A stretch of 33,234 bases of DNA, taken from assembly GCA_945868485.1 (NCBI GenBank), contig CAMBLS010000006.1, forward strand, positions 1 to 33,234, read 5' to 3'. This document shows positions 16,860 through 27,052 of the stretch, in pieces. The translations under genes were made by a program, and so were the position numbers. Position 1 is the stretch's first letter. Each line of letters opens with the position of its first letter. The notes beneath the pieces are model-generated. The model ran no database searches and had not been told where the DNA came from. It was given only the letters and a program-made list of their open reading frames with translations. The stretch is from an uncultured Lachnospiraceae bacterium (GTDB lineage Bacteria > Bacillota > Clostridia > Lachnospirales > Lachnospiraceae).

Positions 16860-19800
16860 TTAATCCTCCGTATAGTAATACATATTCGCTGCACTTTCTA
16901 CCTCTCTCATCGAGCGCAGAGTCGCTTTTTCAGTGTCAGTGCAAACTTCACCGTAGCTGTTCATCAAACGATTGTACTTTTCGGTGTTAAATACATAGTA
17001 CTTTAGATCTTTGGGTTGAGATGCTAACAGCTTCCAACTACCAACAAATTCATCAATTTCATGTTCTACATCATACTTCGCTGCAGGTTTCACAATCTTT
17101 AACCTTTCCATAATAAGGCTCTTGATTTCAACAAGTTGCTGATCTGTTAATTGATCAATTGCTGCTGCCCCATCATTATTTGCCATATTGGGATATCGCA
17201 AACGAATGGCTGAAATAATCAAGGCATGCAAAACACGATCTCTTGCTCTGGCAGAGAAAGGAGTTGCAGTTGTACCTTCTACGAAACGATAAAGCTGTGA
17301 ATGATAACCAGTAAAGTTTTCATAGTGAGACAAATCTCGAGGTCTGTACGGGTTATATAATGTTACCACTAAGCCAGGGAAAGAACGACCAATACGGCTA
17401 GTAGCTTGGATATATTCAGAATTCTGTTTCGGTTGACCTGTGACAACCATTAAACCCAATCTGTCTACGTCCATACCAACTGCAATCATATTTGTCGCTA
17501 CTGCAGTATCCAAACAATCCCTCGAAGTGTATGGTAATTCGAGCTGGTTCAGTTTCTTTGGAATATCATAAGATGACATTCTTGAAGTTATTTCTTCTTT
17601 TCTATTAAGGAAACGCTGCTTTACCATACCATATTTTTTCTTGATACGCTGAATTCTGTCAGGAATGTCGTCTTGGAGCAGACGTACTGCACCACCAAGT
17701 TCTCGAATACTATTGTAGTAGCCAACGAGAGTATAGTATGGGTCAATGAATTCTTGATATGTCTCTTCTTGAGAGAGTGAATATGAGCTCTGTAAAAGGA
17801 TTGCATATACGCGAAGCAAAGCTGTCTTCACAGATTGTCCAGGAGCACATACACCTACATATCTTCTGAACGGCTCAGCATCTACGGGTACTTCTCTTAT
17901 GAAAAAGCTATCGCCTATTTCAAAGCCGTTAGGCGGAAATTGAGCTGTCACTTTTCTTCCATATAGACACTTGGTTTGTTCTGCGGCATTCTTAATTGTT
18001 GCTGTCGATACTACATATTTAGGTTTGATTTTCTTATCTCCAACCGAATATGTGCAAAGGTCTTCAATTATTGTTTCATAAGCGCCATATATAGTGCCCA
18101 AAGGACCTGTGATAAGATGAAGCTCGTCTTGAATTATTAACTCTGGTGGAAGAAACGGTCTTATTTGTGTCAGTGAAGAGGCAGGTAATTCGTCGGTTTT
18201 ATTATGCCTACTATGATCTACGCCAATTGCAACATATCCATCACGGCTGCAAAGTCTATCAACACGACCAAACAGAGCATTTGTATTAACGTCCCATGGA
18301 AGACGTGCAAATTTATCTACTGTAGATAGAATAATTGTGGGACACTTCGCATATATTTCTTCATCAACCAGATATACCGGAATTTTCATCTTTTTCCTAG
18401 GATTGTACTTATAGAACATGCATGTCGGATCTGAGCAATAGATGCTAACAGACTTTGTTGGGATATCAATGTAAAAGTTTTCTTCCTTAAGAGGTTTTCC
18501 GCAAAACGGACAAATTAGAAGTTGCTTGTAAATCAAATTTTTTTTACTTCTAGCATTCCGCGTTTTTTGAGGGTCTTCTGGATTTTCCTTCAACTCTTCA
18601 AAAGTATTTGGCGTAACACCGCCGCCAACCCAGAAACCAATACTGATAGGTTCTTTTCCGTACCTTGGATATTCCTTGTCGCGTATCATTTCAGCAGCGA
18701 TAACCATCTTGGTGATACGGTCTCTCTGTTGTGTGGTAAGCAAACGCAATGTATATCGCAAAATAGCAGTTACTCCACCGTCTCTATTGAAATCATCGTC
18801 TTCTTTTGCCCGTAGTCTTCTGTTAGCTATTACGAACGCCATGAGACCAAGATACGCTTCCGTTTTACCGCCACCAGTTGGGAAGTATAACAAATCCACG
18901 ATCTCTCGCTCATTATCGTCAGGTTCCACCATTGCTTTTAGATTCAAAAGAATAAAAGCAATCTGGAACGGTCTCCATCCAAAGTCGTTTTCAGGTTTTC
19001 TTGGATCTACAAAATCCTTGAAATTACATTCGATTCCTGCCCCATGCCTTTTGGAATAATTCATAATATTCCTTTGCAAAATCATTGCGCGGTTCATAAA
19101 ACAGAATGCATCAAAAGCTATATCATCATCAATCAAGAGCCGAATGCCTGATCGTATTCTGCTTAAAGCGCCTTCACATTTTTCAACAACAGCATCACCA
19201 ATTTCGTTTTTGAATTGAATATTGGACATTTTGGCATCATGAATCAGAGTATCCTTAATCCATGTTTCATAAGAATCAGCTAACACATTCAATCGTTCTA
19301 TAATTTCTTCCTTTTTCTTCGAAACAGATAGAGTGCGCATTGAAAAATAAAATGGATCAAAACCTTCCAATGCGGCGCTGACGCTAGGAAATTCATATTC
19401 AGGAATAAAAGAAGATAATATTTCAGAGGCACGTCCTCTTTCATTTGCATTCCAAGTTGCAGCACAACCACGTCCACGCCCCAAAATGGGGCGCTGAGCA
19501 AAATAAAATTCATCAACTGCAAGTATCTTTCTACAAATATGTTCTGCGACGAAAATATCTGAGTTATCTGGTGAATAAGCGCGCAAATTAACCTGAAACA
19601 TCATCCCCACAATATCATTCTCAGAGTTTTGGCGTCGATTGATAATATATGCAGTAACTAAATTATACCCTTGCTTCAATCCTATTTTTGAAATATGTAG
19701 AACTACATTCGAATCACAAGCCAAAGAATATTCTTTACTTTTACTAAATGATTGAAGATCAACTGTGATTGTTTCTTTCTGTGGATATCGAGTATATGTG

Positions 19801-20201
19801 TTAGCACTTATTTCTTTCCCATCTTTGTTTTTCGTTTTTTCCGTCGATTTGGTATAGTCGCCCCATTTCACATCAACACAAAAACTACTCGTTATATTTT
19901 CTAGATAGAAGCTTATTCCAATAGATGACGGAGTCTTGAAACGATTTGCGGTAACAGGCTCGTTATCATCATCTTCGCCTGCAGTGTAATCTGCAACTCC
20001 TTCAAAAGATGTATCTCCATCTACCTCAATCTCATTTGATCCAGCTTCGTCGTTTGTTTGAGGTGCAAGCATACCAACAATATACTCAAATCGAGGATTT
20101 TGATTCAGTATTTCATTTTCACAACTTGGACCCAATAAATCAGTTTTCAGCATTTCTATAATATGTTGGCGAACCTCAGCATATTTGAATCTATCTGCCA
20201 T
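16860..20201 (-). CDS. drmA: DISARM helicase DrmA
   Basis: A 1113-residue superfamily 2 helicase. The N-terminal 400 residues are specific to the family. Walker A is FPTGGGKTEA (440-449), motif II is IIQDELHL (690-696), and a zinc-finger-like insert lies between them (CPFCGK at 564-569; Cys589 and Cys594). The C-terminal RecA lobe has TNMIAVGMDVDRLG and QATSRIGRSFPG. In known systems DrmA pairs with DrmB on 5'-overhang DNA and translocates, with methylation status separating self from phage. It sits 13 bases after drmD and 6 bases before drmB. No truncation is seen. Confidence 0.94.
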   Translation of the reverse strand: MADRFKYAEVRQHIIEMLKTDLLGPSCENEILNQNPRFEYIVGMLAPQTNDEAGSNEIEVDGDTSFEGVADYTAGEDDDNEPVTANRFKTPSSIGISFYLENITSSFCVDVKWGDYTKSTEKTKNKDGKEISANTYTRYPQKETITVDLQSFSKSKEYSLACDSNVVLHISKIGLKQGYNLVTAYIINRRQNSENDIVGMMFQVNLRAYSPDNSDIFVAEHICRKILAVDEFYFAQRPILGRGRGCAATWNANERGRASEILSSFIPEYEFPSVSAALEGFDPFYFSMRTLSVSKKKEEIIERLNVLADSYETWIKDTLIHDAKMSNIQFKNEIGDAVVEKCEGALSRIRSGIRLLIDDDIAFDAFCFMNRAMILQRNIMNYSKRHGAGIECNFKDFVDPRKPENDFGWRPFQIAFILLNLKAMVEPDDNEREIVDLLYFPTGGGKTEAYLGLMAFVIANRRLRAKEDDDFNRDGGVTAILRYTLRLLTTQQRDRITKMVIAAEMIRDKEYPRYGKEPISIGFWVGGGVTPNTFEELKENPEDPQKTRNARSKKNLIYKQLLICPFCGKPLKEENFYIDIPTKSVSIYCSDPTCMFYKYNPRKKMKIPVYLVDEEIYAKCPTIILSTVDKFARLPWDVNTNALFGRVDRLCSRDGYVAIGVDHSRHNKTDELPASSLTQIRPFLPPELIIQDELHLITGPLGTIYGAYETIIEDLCTYSVGDKKIKPKYVVSTATIKNAAEQTKCLYGRKVTAQFPPNGFEIGDSFFIREVPVDAEPFRRYVGVCAPGQSVKTALLRVYAILLQSSYSLSQEETYQEFIDPYYTLVGYYNSIRELGGAVRLLQDDIPDRIQRIKKKYGMVKQRFLNRKEEITSRMSSYDIPKKLNQLELPYTSRDCLDTAVATNMIAVGMDVDRLGLMVVTGQPKQNSEYIQATSRIGRSFPGLVVTLYNPYRPRDLSHYENFTGYHSQLYRFVEGTTATPFSARARDRVLHALIISAIRLRYPNMANNDGAAAIDQLTDQQLVEIKSLIMERLKIVKPAAKYDVEHEIDEFVGSWKLLASQPKDLKYYVFNTEKYNRLMNSYGEVCTDTEKATLRSMREVESAANMYYYTED

Positions 20202-20214
20202 TTGGTACCTCCCA

Positions 20215-22833
20215 TCAAAATTTCAATACTATATTGATTAGAAGAATAGGCCTTATTTCTTGAGACGTATTAAATCTCTCGATTTCAGCCTTTGCGTCAT
20301 CTTCAATCTCTTTTATCCGTTTAGGCAATTCTCTTTGAAGCTTATCCATTTTTTTCTTTGCATCGGCAGTCTTTTTTCGAATATCTTTCTTTTCTAAGTA
20401 ATCTGTTGCAATTAGCTCTGCAGATATCAAATCTTCAACTTCCTTTTTTGCTTCTGCAAGCTCGACTTGAAGCTGTTCTTTCTGCACATCAACCCAGTTT
20501 TCAATCTTCTTCTGGTTATATGCGATGATTGGTGCAACCGTTTTATCGTGTTGGCTCTTTACTTCAGCTGTCAGTCGATTATAAATCCGTATATAATTAG
20601 CCTGTTCGGTTTCAGTGGGCTTGAAGAAACGAATATCATCGTCATTAGCCTCTTCCAATGCAGAAACAATATCACCTTCCGAAAAATCTATGTATTCACC
20701 ATCTTCATCACAAAGTAGCAACACAGGAAATAGTAATTTAGTGTTATCCATAAAAGCACCCAAAAATAAGGTGCCATGTGATCCAAATACTCTTTCTCCC
20801 CAGTTATCAATTCGCCAGTAATACAACTGACGATCCATTTCCGGTTCGTCAAACTGATTCCAGTACTCAACATCTCGAAAGTACTTATCAATGTCTGCTT
20901 TTGTCTTGTCTAAAGCTTCTTCCTTAGCTTCGCTACTTTCTGAAAGAAGAATGGAACGAAGTTCCGCGGCTTTGGCATTGATTCTTGTATCGAGTTGTCT
21001 ATTCAATTTATCAAAAGCATTTTTGATTTCGTTTACAGTTCCGCAACTTTGGTATATTGAAAGAATTCGTTTCTCAAAACTTATTCCAGACTCCAATGCG
21101 CCAAGTGCCATATCAGAAGCTCCAAAAACACCATCAAACAATTCAAACTTATGTGAAAGGATCTCATATACCCTTCGATCTGCCTCATTGTCAGTATTCA
21201 AAAGATTGATAGCAACTACATCATGCGTTTGTCCATAACGGTGGCAACGACCAATTCGCTGCTCTATTTTTTGAGGATTCCAAGGCAGATCATAATTGAT
21301 TATAGTATTGCAAAACTGCAAGTTAAGACCTTCTGAACCTGCATCCGTTACAATAAGAATCTTTGCGTGGTTCTTAAAGAAATCAACTATCGCGTGCTTA
21401 TACTCTACATTTCGGCCATAATTCGTTTTTCCATAGTTTTTGACCTGCCAAATGCGAAATATTTCTTTAGTCATTTCATCGTCAAAATCCCCGTTAAAAA
21501 GAAGAATATCATCCTCGCTGTATCCGGATTTTCTCAACTCAGAGGCGATATACTTTTGAGTCCGTTTTGACTCAGTAAAGATAACTGCCTTTTCTTGTAG
21601 CCCCTCCTCAATCTGATGAGAAAACGCCGATGATAAAGCTTCTTTAAGGGCTGCAATCTTTGCATTAAGTTGGATGCCTCTAGCAATTTCAAGGATTTCG
21701 AGTACAAGATCAAGCTCATCTTGGATCTCCTGCTTTTGAATAATTGTATCTTCGTCATCGATTTCTTCAAATCCAGATTCATCAATTTCGTCTTCAACAA
21801 AATCCCAGAATAAATCAAAACCATCCTGAGCATTTGCCGATTTGGTTCCTTCGTAAAGCTTTTCCAATCGTTTTTGCAATACTTCAAATGTTTCGATTAG
21901 AGCAAAACTGGATGAAGCCAGCAATTTGCGCACAACGAGAATAATCAAACTTCTGTTTGCAGTTGGAATTGAATACAGATTGTCTCTTTTGAGAAAAGTA
22001 TTCACAGCATCATATAAATTCTGTTCTTCTTGGCTAAGATGGAAGTCAACTGTGATGCATGTTCTTTTGCTAAAAGCCATATACTTTCCCACATCTTTAC
22101 GTAGTGTACGGTAAAGTACTGGAAGAAGTTCATGCTTTAGTTCCTCGTAATCGCCACCTTCAACAAACCGTCTGATAAAACTTTTTTCGGATCCAAAAAT
22201 ACGTGGATCGATAAAAGATACTAATCCATGAATGTCGGTAAGGGAGTTCTGTAATGGAGTCGCTGTTAGAAGAATCTTCGGAATACCTTTTGTGAGTTCG
22301 TAAAGATTCTTGGCTCGTTTAGTACCATGAAACACATTTCTAAGATTATGTGCTTCATCAATGATTATGAAATCCCACTTTACCCGCGGAAATCGCTTTA
22401 TCAACTTTGAAGAATAATCATAAGAGCATATTACAATACTAACCTCCTCACGATTTTCAAGACGCCTCTGGATGTATTCGCGATTATGTTCAACTGTATA
22501 TCGTTCTAAAATCATTGATTGGCGTCCAAATTTGTCCATAAGCTCGACTTCCCACTGTTTCCTCAATGTAGCTGGAAGGGATATCAGAACTTTCTTTGCT
22601 CCGGAGTCTAAAACATAATTCAGAACTAATCCAGCCTCGATTGTTTTACCCAAACCTACTTCATCGGCAAGAATAATACCCCCGGTCTTTAAAGCTTGAA
22701 TGGCAGCACAAAACGCATTAATCTGATGCGGGTTCGGCTCAATATTTGCGTTTAGCAAACACTTGTATGGAACATCAGCCAACTGTTGCTTTTTGTACCA
22801 GCTATACTGCTCTAGCAAGAGATTACTTTCCAT
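20215..22833 (-). CDS. drmD: DISARM SNF2-family helicase DrmD
   Basis: An SNF2-like ATPase of about 872 residues. Walker A is ILADEVGLGKT near residue 60, motif II is IIDEAHNLR near 162, motif III is LLTATPLQNS, and the second lobe has GSEGLNLQFCNTIINYDLPW followed by IEQRIGRCHRYGQ. A Lys/Glu-rich coiled-coil tail fills the last 120 residues. DrmD marks class 1 DISARM. I chose the ATG at 22833 because GGGAGG lies 6 bases before it; one at 22839 is possible. It overlaps the methyltransferase gene by about 11 bases, unusual because class 1 systems normally carry an adenine methylase at this place. Confidence 0.9.
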   Translation of the reverse strand: MESNLLLEQYSWYKKQQLADVPYKCLLNANIEPNPHQINAFCAAIQALKTGGIILADEVGLGKTIEAGLVLNYVLDSGAKKVLISLPATLRKQWEVELMDKFGRQSMILERYTVEHNREYIQRRLENREEVSIVICSYDYSSKLIKRFPRVKWDFIIIDEAHNLRNVFHGTKRAKNLYELTKGIPKILLTATPLQNSLTDIHGLVSFIDPRIFGSEKSFIRRFVEGGDYEELKHELLPVLYRTLRKDVGKYMAFSKRTCITVDFHLSQEEQNLYDAVNTFLKRDNLYSIPTANRSLIILVVRKLLASSSFALIETFEVLQKRLEKLYEGTKSANAQDGFDLFWDFVEDEIDESGFEEIDDEDTIIQKQEIQDELDLVLEILEIARGIQLNAKIAALKEALSSAFSHQIEEGLQEKAVIFTESKRTQKYIASELRKSGYSEDDILLFNGDFDDEMTKEIFRIWQVKNYGKTNYGRNVEYKHAIVDFFKNHAKILIVTDAGSEGLNLQFCNTIINYDLPWNPQKIEQRIGRCHRYGQTHDVVAINLLNTDNEADRRVYEILSHKFELFDGVFGASDMALGALESGISFEKRILSIYQSCGTVNEIKNAFDKLNRQLDTRINAKAAELRSILLSESSEAKEEALDKTKADIDKYFRDVEYWNQFDEPEMDRQLYYWRIDNWGERVFGSHGTLFLGAFMDNTKLLFPVLLLCDEDGEYIDFSEGDIVSALEEANDDDIRFFKPTETEQANYIRIYNRLTAEVKSQHDKTVAPIIAYNQKKIENWVDVQKEQLQVELAEAKKEVEDLISAELIATDYLEKKDIRKKTADAKKKMDKLQRELPKRIKEIEDDAKAEIERFNTSQEIRPILLINIVLKF

Positions 22834-24112
22834 CTGCATCCTCCCGACTCAGTTCTTTAGCTATACCTTCCGCTATTCCCTTTGCCATAAGTATAGGAAC
22901 AGCATTACCAATCTGAACAAACTGGGCAGTTCTCGGTCCTTCAAAATAATAATCATCAGGAAATGATTGTATGCGTGCGGCTTCTCGAACGGTTATCGAA
23001 CGATGCTGTTTGATATCTGGATGAATAAAGTAATGCCCATCCTTTGAAATGTGAGCGAGCATTGTATGGCAATAAGCCTCATCACCTTCAATAACCTTGA
23101 ATCGATCTAAAAAAGACTTTCTGTTTTTGTGAGTCTTCAATTCCTCCGGAAGATCGTTGTAATTCAATCGCTTATGGCCATCACTCCACAATTCAATGGC
23201 TCGTTTATAAATTTCGATATCGCGTGGCTGGTTAGGTCTTGCACAATGATGCGTTAACACATCCGTTTCTTTGCGAATACCAGTTTCCCTCAAGTAATTA
23301 CTGAATCTTATTGTACTGTACTCGGCAGATTGTTCTCCAGGGTGAAGAGGGGCTAAATCACTAAGGATATCATTTACGATTGCATTTGCTTCTTTCCTCT
23401 CAAATTCAGGATATGAAAAACAGCTATTCCGAAGCCATCCAACGATAATCATTCGTCTTCGATTCTGCAAAACACCGAAATCCTTGGAATTTTGCTCGTG
23501 ACATTCTATTTCATATCCTACTGAGCGCAATGCCTCTTGGACTTTCATCCATGTTGAACCACTATTTGCCGAAAGAATTCCCATTACGTTCTCGAACACA
23601 AACATCTTTGGCTTATACTTTTCTAGGAATCGTGCATAGAGCTTGTAAAGATCATTCCTGGGATCTTCGGCCATTGGTTTCTCCATATGACTACTCTGTG
23701 CCCTTCCTACCAAGGAATATGCCTGACATGGAGGACCGCCAATAATAACATCCACTTTGTCGATTCCTCTTTGCTCAAGAAGTTCATCGATGGTATTAAA
23801 CAAGCTCGGAAGCGTACCGTCGGACATTGTTTCGCAGCATACAGACTTAAGAAGTTCCTCTGGAATATGCTTTAGAAACTCATCGCGAGGTAGTTTCCCC
23901 CGTATATAATCGTTATAGATGTTAAGTTTTCCGTGCTCCTTAAGATAGTAATATCCTGTTCTGGTCTCTAAGGTTTGTGCGGCAAATTGATTCATTTCCA
24001 CATGCGCTACTGGTGAAAATCCCGCTTGTATGAATCCCTCAGATAATCCTCCGGCTCCTGCAAATAGGTCTATAAAATTGTAAGAAGCCTTCGTAGCACG
24101 TATATGTTCCAT
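22823..24112 (-). CDS. drmMII: DNA cytosine C5 methyltransferase (DrmMII-type)
   Basis: A protein of about 429 residues with the ordered motifs of C5 methyltransferases: FIDLFAGAGGLSEGF (I), GGPPCQAYSLVGR (IV, catalytic Cys129), FENVMGIL (VI), LQNRRRMIIVG (VIII), ITVREAARIQSFPDDYYF (IX) and QIGNAVP (X). A target-recognition region lies between VIII and IX. It would modify host cytosines and mark self DNA. ATG 24112 has AGGT spaced about 8 bases; TTG 24118 is the alternative. It lies between res and drmD, overlapping drmD. C5 methylases (DrmMII) are known from class 2 DISARM, whereas DrmD is class 1, so the combination is mixed. Confidence 0.92.
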   Translation of the reverse strand: MEHIRATKASYNFIDLFAGAGGLSEGFIQAGFSPVAHVEMNQFAAQTLETRTGYYYLKEHGKLNIYNDYIRGKLPRDEFLKHIPEELLKSVCCETMSDGTLPSLFNTIDELLEQRGIDKVDVIIGGPPCQAYSLVGRAQSSHMEKPMAEDPRNDLYKLYARFLEKYKPKMFVFENVMGILSANSGSTWMKVQEALRSVGYEIECHEQNSKDFGVLQNRRRMIIVGWLRNSCFSYPEFERKEANAIVNDILSDLAPLHPGEQSAEYSTIRFSNYLRETGIRKETDVLTHHCARPNQPRDIEIYKRAIELWSDGHKRLNYNDLPEELKTHKNRKSFLDRFKVIEGDEAYCHTMLAHISKDGHYFIHPDIKQHRSITVREAARIQSFPDDYYFEGPRTAQFVQIGNAVPILMAKGIAEGIAKELSREDADGK

Positions 24113-24137
24113 TGTCAATTACCTACCTAACTGCTGT

Positions 24138-27050
24138 TTAATTAAATGTGCCATCTGTTTCGAATATATGATCAAGCTCATCTGTATTGATTGCCGCAAG
24201 CACCTTATTCCTAATCAATCCCTTTGCCAAATCAAGACGTCTGAAGCAATTGTTTCCTGCAGCATCTTTTCCCATTCGAATTAATTGTATTCTGCCAATT
24301 CGTGTTTCCTGAGATGCATAGTGTGCAAGTCCTTTTGCTTTTCCAAGATTATCCTTAAAATCAGGATTGTGAGGCTCCAAAATATCTACAATATATCCCA
24401 ACTGATCATCCTTGCGGATGATAAGGAAGTCAGGGTACATTTCTTTGCATTTGCCTTCCATTTCGTATGGAATACGCAGAGACCAAGATTGGCGAGAAGA
24501 ATTACGTAGCCAGCATACATAATCCAGCCGTTTCTGTTCTTCTTTAAGAACACCCATCTCCCAGCTATTTAGCTTAATCTTTGCAATACCTTCTGCATTT
24601 GCAAAAAGATGATCATGGAACTCAGTGCCCCCGGATTCAATTTTCGCACTTATGGTCGCAGGAAGTGTAAAGTTATGCTTACTGATTTCATCACCATCGG
24701 CAACAATATCGCTGTACTGTTTTTTACATTTTTCAGGCTTTGCCGCAATGTACATACGGTATTGATCATTTAATTCATGGAATTTCTTTTCTGCATACTG
24801 GTTCAAATCCGCAATACATTCACTATCAAAAGCAAAGAGAATACAGTCAATCTTAAATGCATTCGGATTATTAAAGTCAATGTACTTCCGACCGTAAGCC
24901 AAGTGGAAGCCACATCCGCCCATCTTGGCATCGGCAGCACGAAGCTGACGATCCAAGTCTGTTTCTGATGTTGCAAACAAATCAATTAAGTCCTCAGTTT
25001 GAATTGCTTCGCCGAACACATCAAAGATTTGAACAGAAAGCTTCATTTCCATGACCTGCTTCATCAACTCATCGTATTTACCTTCTTTATGAAGGCGATT
25101 AACATATTTATGAATGAGTTCAGCAACATCATTCTTTACATCATCAATAGCAGTGATGCAAATGTTATATTGCGTAAGCAAACCGGCTAAACTCATCAAA
25201 GACTTAATGTAGCTATTAATTCGAATTGCACGAACCAAATATGTCAAGTAACCTTGTTCATTAATGAACTTAGTAATTCCTTCTCGATCAATAGTAGGAA
25301 GCAAGGACATCTGAGGAACCACAGGTATCAGTTCAGGCTTAGTATTCTGAGAAGGTGATGAACCATTTGAGGTAGAAACGGCATCTTCTTGTTTAACAAC
25401 CGCTGCCTCGCTTGATGGATTTTCGCTGCTTGCTTCCTGCGCTTTTGTCACAGAGGACGATACTTGTGCAGTTGTTGCTGTATTTGCAGAATCAGATGCG
25501 GTTACTGCACCTTGCATCGGCATTGTAACTAGAGACGGATTGACATTAGCTGTTGAAGCTGAAACCGTTGCAGGTTTCATTGTATGATCTATTTGAAAGC
25601 CGTTCTGATATTCAAAAATACTTATCTGTCCAGGCGTCTGATGAACAGTTCTCTTTCTGCTTGTATGTACCGTCCATATGTCATAGGTCTGTTCTTCCAT
25701 GGATTCGCCTTCCACAACAGTAGGGATTTCCCCACCTTCAGTAGCCTGAAGTTCGTCTATAACTTTCTGAACCGTATCTCTATTGAAATAAGGTAAGAAT
25801 AAACGTACGTCGTTCAAGAAATCGTCAACCATAACATGACACTGCAGGGGAGTACGAACCATTCGCCCAAGCAACTGGGCAATATATGTTGCATCTTCAG
25901 CTCGCCGGAAGGACATCATTGTTTCTGCACGAGGGCAATCCCAACCGGTGGAAAGATTTTCTTTGAACAGGACCACACGAATTCGTCTGTCATCTGCAAT
26001 TTCAGAAGGCTCTACATGGGGAACATTGAGCCCGTGGATTATCAAAGAACCGGTCGATCCAAAGGTATGAACCACTTCGTGCTCTTTGAATGTACCACCC
26101 ATTCGCTCTTCTATTTTAGCAATAACATCATCTAAATCAGTGTCAGAAACCTTTTTGCCAGAACCGGCACAAACTTGAATCACGAACACAGGATTTACAT
26201 TGGTGTAATGCTGCTCATAGGTATATTGATACCAGTGTTTGCACTTTTCCACCCATTCATCAGTCGCTGCTTGAAGCACGGCCATATCGCTATGCTTGGT
26301 CGGATCTTCAGGATAAGTGATGACAATACGATCTTTAAGCAAACCAGACTGACGAACCTGAGCGGGAGAAATTATTACTTTATGCAAAGTGGAGTTTGTC
26401 CCCTTACCAACGAGAGCATCAAAACGCTCTGCGGTTGCACTCATACCGATAACAACCGGAACCGGAGAAAGGTTATGCTCTGGGCTTCCTTTAATAAACC
26501 TCTGCATAATAGTGGTAGCAGTTCCGGCTTGGCGTCCCTGCATACCACGATGCGCTTCATCGATAATGAAATACAGGCGGTCCGATTTTAATCTCGCAGT
26601 ATTCTCAATAGTCTCCCAGATAGTGTATTGACGTGTATCGGAATGACGGCCCAAGTTACCGGCTTTGCCGAGTTTCTGTGTATTCAAAAAGTAAATGTGT
26701 CCATCTTCCAAGACTTCCATATCAAAGGACTCATCTGAAATCACGACACACTGATCCAATCGAATCTTGTCAGCTTTCAACTCTATTTTTTGCTTTGATT
26801 GCTCGTTCAACTGAGGTGAATCAGAAAGCCAAACAAAGATTGCGTCCTGTTGCTCTGTAAACTGCTCAGATCCGAAAAAGATATCTTCAATCAAAGCAGA
26901 CATAATAATTGTTTTGCCTGAACCCGTTGGTGCCTGTAAAGAAACCACCTGAGGAATTCTCAGCATACGATAATTATTAAGTGCCATTGCTATGCGAAAA
27001 CGCAGATCATTGACAGCTTGTTTTTGGAAAGAAAATAATTCACATATCAT
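24138..27050 (-). CDS. res: Type III restriction subunit (Res), helicase-nuclease
   Basis: A 970-residue SF2 helicase: Walker A LQAPTGSGKTIIM (38-50), FIIDEAHRG (161-169), and FKENLSTGWDCPRAETMMSF plus QLLGRMVRTP in the second lobe. Near the C-terminus YPDFLIIRKDDQLGYIVDILEPH is the nuclease region, with PD followed by VDILEPH rather than a plain (D/E)xK. Between helicase and C-terminal part lies a Ser/Thr/Ala-rich linker of roughly 100 residues (about 495-595), which is unusual. Res cuts unmodified DNA after ATP-driven translocation together with Mod. It starts two bases after mod, with GGGAGGA inside the mod end. It is followed by a cytosine methylase rather than ending the operon. Confidence 0.9.
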   Translation of the reverse strand: MICELFSFQKQAVNDLRFRIAMALNNYRMLRIPQVVSLQAPTGSGKTIIMSALIEDIFFGSEQFTEQQDAIFVWLSDSPQLNEQSKQKIELKADKIRLDQCVVISDESFDMEVLEDGHIYFLNTQKLGKAGNLGRHSDTRQYTIWETIENTARLKSDRLYFIIDEAHRGMQGRQAGTATTIMQRFIKGSPEHNLSPVPVVIGMSATAERFDALVGKGTNSTLHKVIISPAQVRQSGLLKDRIVITYPEDPTKHSDMAVLQAATDEWVEKCKHWYQYTYEQHYTNVNPVFVIQVCAGSGKKVSDTDLDDVIAKIEERMGGTFKEHEVVHTFGSTGSLIIHGLNVPHVEPSEIADDRRIRVVLFKENLSTGWDCPRAETMMSFRRAEDATYIAQLLGRMVRTPLQCHVMVDDFLNDVRLFLPYFNRDTVQKVIDELQATEGGEIPTVVEGESMEEQTYDIWTVHTSRKRTVHQTPGQISIFEYQNGFQIDHTMKPATVSASTANVNPSLVTMPMQGAVTASDSANTATTAQVSSSVTKAQEASSENPSSEAAVVKQEDAVSTSNGSSPSQNTKPELIPVVPQMSLLPTIDREGITKFINEQGYLTYLVRAIRINSYIKSLMSLAGLLTQYNICITAIDDVKNDVAELIHKYVNRLHKEGKYDELMKQVMEMKLSVQIFDVFGEAIQTEDLIDLFATSETDLDRQLRAADAKMGGCGFHLAYGRKYIDFNNPNAFKIDCILFAFDSECIADLNQYAEKKFHELNDQYRMYIAAKPEKCKKQYSDIVADGDEISKHNFTLPATISAKIESGGTEFHDHLFANAEGIAKIKLNSWEMGVLKEEQKRLDYVCWLRNSSRQSWSLRIPYEMEGKCKEMYPDFLIIRKDDQLGYIVDILEPHNPDFKDNLGKAKGLAHYASQETRIGRIQLIRMGKDAAGNNCFRRLDLAKGLIRNKVLAAINTDELDHIFETDGTFN

Positions 27051-27052
27051 AA

